64,000 bases of DNA, from assembly GCF_018219455.1 (NCBI RefSeq), contig NZ_CP056122.1, positions 558,001 through 622,000 of the forward strand, read 5' to 3'. The translations under genes were made by a program, and so were the position numbers. This DNA is from Moritella sp. 5 (GTDB taxonomy: Bacteria > Pseudomonadota > Gammaproteobacteria > Enterobacterales > Moritellaceae). The notes beneath the pieces were generated by a model. The model did no database searches. It saw only the letters and a list, made by a program, of their open reading frames with translations, and was not told the DNA's origin. Within the stretch, counting starts at the first letter, position 1; each line of letters begins with the position of its first letter. Below are positions 62,227 to 64,000 of this stretch, piece by piece.

Positions 62227-63624
62227 ATGATACCTGTGGTTACTAACGTCGATCTCTTCTCAACATTTCAGCACTCGTTACAATCGTTAACGACAAAGCC
62301 TATGCAGATTGTACTTGCTTATAGCGGTGGTCTTGATTCCCATGTGTTATTACATTTACTTGCCCGTTATCAGCAATTATATTCTCAGCATGATTACCTT
62401 GCCGTGCATGTTCATCACGGTTTAAGTGACAATGCGGATGCTTGGTTAACGCATTGTCAGCAAACTGCTGCGGCGTTAGGGATTAACTTTATCGCTGAAA
62501 AGGTCGTGCTTAATCTTAGCAGTCGAGAAAGCTTAGAAGCACAAGCGCGCACCGCCCGCTATCAAGCGATAGCAAAGTATCTCAATGATGGATCATTATT
62601 ATTACTTGGACAGCATCTTGATGATCAGCTTGAAACATTTTTGTTGCAGCTTAAGCGTGGTGCTGGTGTAAAAGGCTTGTCGGCAATGGCTGCGCAGATG
62701 CCTTTTTCATTACAAGAAAACTGCCAAATAGTCCGTCCTTTACTGACTCATTCGCAACAAATGTTGGTAGATTATGCCAGCCAAGCACAATTATATTGGG
62801 TCGAAGACGAAAGCAATAATGACCAGAGCTATGATCGTAACTTCTTACGCCATCAAATTATCCCCAGTTTAAAACAGCGTTGGCCAGGTATAGCGCATGC
62901 TGTCCACCGCAGCGCAGAACTCTGTGCCGAGCAACAAGCGTTAGCGGATGAGATTGCGCAAATGGATCTTGTTACTTGTGAACATACTTTAGCTGGGTTA
63001 AAGGTTGTTGAATTAGATAAGTTATCAAAAATTCGCCGTAACAATCTCATTCGTTTTTGGCTTGCGAGTCAACAGCTACCGATGCCAAGCCGTCACCATT
63101 TAGATAAGGTATGGTTAGAAGTAGTGAATGCCGCTGATGATGCTAATCCACAATTGAGCTGGCAGGCGGGTGAGTTTCGCCGTTATCAAGGTGTCCTTTA
63201 TAATCAGCAGAAATACGCTGAGCTAAAAGACGTAGTGATAGGGCTTAGGCATACTAAATCTCAACGTATTGTGTTACCAGACAATATCGGCTTCTTGTAT
63301 TTACAAGACTCGATACAAGATAATCGTAGCGTTGATACCGGTAATACAATTGATGACGGTGCCAGTACGATTTGTTTGAAAGCGCCACTCGAACATGAAA
63401 AGGTGACCATTCGTTTCCGCGGTGAGGGTAAGTGTCATCCTGTTGGGCGTATTGGCTCGCGTAGTATTAAAAAATTATATCAAGAGTATCAGGTAGCACC
63501 TTGGCTACGCGATCGTATCCCATTAATCTATTATGGCGAAGAACTGGTGTGTGCGGTCGGGCTTTGGGTGTGCAAGGGCTACGAAGCGCAAGAAGGCTTA
63601 TATTGGTATGTCACTCGCGAGTGA
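62227..63624 (+). CDS. tilS: tRNA(Ile)-lysidine synthase
   Basis: 465 residues from ATG 62227 (a GTG directly before it is possible). PP-loop SGGLDS near residue 35 (LAYSGGLDSHVLL), the NFLRHQIIP motif, and C-terminal substrate-binding domains. It converts C34 of tRNA-Ile(CAU) to lysidine. Last gene of the plus-strand cluster. Confidence 0.96.
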   Translation: MIPVVTNVDLFSTFQHSLQSLTTKPMQIVLAYSGGLDSHVLLHLLARYQQLYSQHDYLAVHVHHGLSDNADAWLTHCQQTAAALGINFIAEKVVLNLSSRESLEAQARTARYQAIAKYLNDGSLLLLGQHLDDQLETFLLQLKRGAGVKGLSAMAAQMPFSLQENCQIVRPLLTHSQQMLVDYASQAQLYWVEDESNNDQSYDRNFLRHQIIPSLKQRWPGIAHAVHRSAELCAEQQALADEIAQMDLVTCEHTLAGLKVVELDKLSKIRRNNLIRFWLASQQLPMPSRHHLDKVWLEVVNAADDANPQLSWQAGEFRRYQGVLYNQQKYAELKDVVIGLRHTKSQRIVLPDNIGFLYLQDSIQDNRSVDTGNTIDDGASTICLKAPLEHEKVTIRFRGEGKCHPVGRIGSRSIKKLYQEYQVAPWLRDRIPLIYYGEELVCAVGLWVCKGYEAQEGLYWYVTRE

Positions 63625-63681
63625 TAGTGTGTAATGACTGTACATTTTCAAAATTGGAATCGGCGTATTTGAGAGAGTCAC

Positions 63682-63713
63682 AAAAAGCAGATGAATAGAT
63701 CTCATCTGCTTTT
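63682..63713. terminator. Bidirectional terminator between tilS and hutZ
   Basis: 12-bp stem AAAAGCAGATGA/TCATCTGCTTTT with a 7-nt loop, flanked by A and T runs, between convergent genes. Confidence 0.9.
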
Positions 63714-63742
63714 ATCTATGTTTGTAGCTTATGCTGAACGAG

Positions 63743-64000
63743 TTATCCAGCTTCAACTTTTTCTTTGACTTGTTGATGACCTTGTTCTAGGTGCACGAAG
63801 TCAATATCGTCATTACCGTTAACGGTATAAGCTTGACCAAAGCCTTTTACGTAACGACCTGTCTGTGGTTCTATACGGAATAGACGGAAATCACTTAAAC
63901 CACTTAGGTTCGTAATTATTTCACCAAAACGTGCTTCTAATGCTGGGATTGCTTGTGACCAAGATTCGCTTTCACGGGCAATGACTTCGGCATTCGCTTT
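63743..64000 (-). CDS. hutZ: HutZ/HugZ-family haem utilisation protein (partial, C-terminal part)
   Basis: The last 85 codons and a TAA (63743-63745); the frame continues past the right edge. The segment RFGEIITNLSGLSDF, then FRLFRIEPQTGRYVKGFGQA and DFVHLEQGHQQ, matches the C-terminus of Vibrio HutZ, a split-barrel haem-degrading or haem-storage enzyme. Convergent with tilS. Which haem genes lie beyond cannot be seen. Confidence 0.87.
   Translation of the reverse strand, partial: KANAEVIARESESWSQAIPALEARFGEIITNLSGLSDFRLFRIEPQTGRYVKGFGQAYTVNGNDDIDFVHLEQGHQQVKEKVEAG

Overview
The window is a stretch of core chromosome from a marine gammaproteobacterium of the Alteromonadales/Vibrionales type. 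Gene content and order resemble Shewanella, Vibrio and especially Moritella. The genus is an inference from overall look (AT-rich coding, long-form QueF and DapD, DUF2310/DUF2789/DUF3301/DUF3549 genes), not a measured result. No phage, insertion sequence, CRISPR array or rRNA is visible.

Layout. (1) 1-8320: corC-ybeY-ybeZ-miaB on the minus strand, ubiF divergent, a haem-binding chemotaxis receptor, a perfect heptanucleotide repeat and a nine-gene tRNA operon (2 Met, 4 Gln, 3 Leu) with a strong stringent-type promoter. Apart from the receptor and the repeat this matches the E. coli ubiF / metT-leuW-gln neighbourhood. (2) 8321-12917: ychF, pth, prs, ispE and lolB on the minus strand. (3) 13067-18689: hemA-prfA-prmC-sirB2-sirB1-kdsA on the plus strand. 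(4) 18700-21251: a GcvB-like small RNA divergent from gcvA, then rlmM. (5) 21350-30464: minus-strand block of an unknown secreted protein, NAD-type isocitrate dehydrogenase, xni, ppnN, a diguanylate cyclase, a TPR/degenerate-GGDEF membrane protein and queF. (6) 30628-35510: syd, five poorly characterised genes (DUF2310, a coiled-coil protein, DUF2789, DUF3301, DUF3549), then yqcC-truC. (7) 35511-37424: ptsG with a long leader holding a possible short upstream ORF. (8) 37438-42166: map, glnD and dapD on the minus strand. (9) 42408-63624: the large conserved rpsB-tsf-pyrH-frr-uppS-cdsA-dxr-rseP-bamA-skp-lpxD-fabZ-lpxA-lpxB-rnhB-dnaE-accA-tilS cluster, joining translation, isoprenoid and phospholipid synthesis, lipid A synthesis, outer-membrane assembly and DNA replication. 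(10) 63743-64000: the 3' end of a hutZ/hugZ-type haem utilisation gene on the minus strand.

Most of the window is ordinary housekeeping sequence. The most interesting parts are small and non-coding: the G-free repeat at the 3' side of the tRNA operon, the GcvB-like RNA, the ptsG leader and the rpsB leader. Among proteins, the CxxCH chemoreceptor, the two cyclic-di-GMP-type proteins and the 167-residue secreted protein stand out. I did not find a convincing new multi-gene system.
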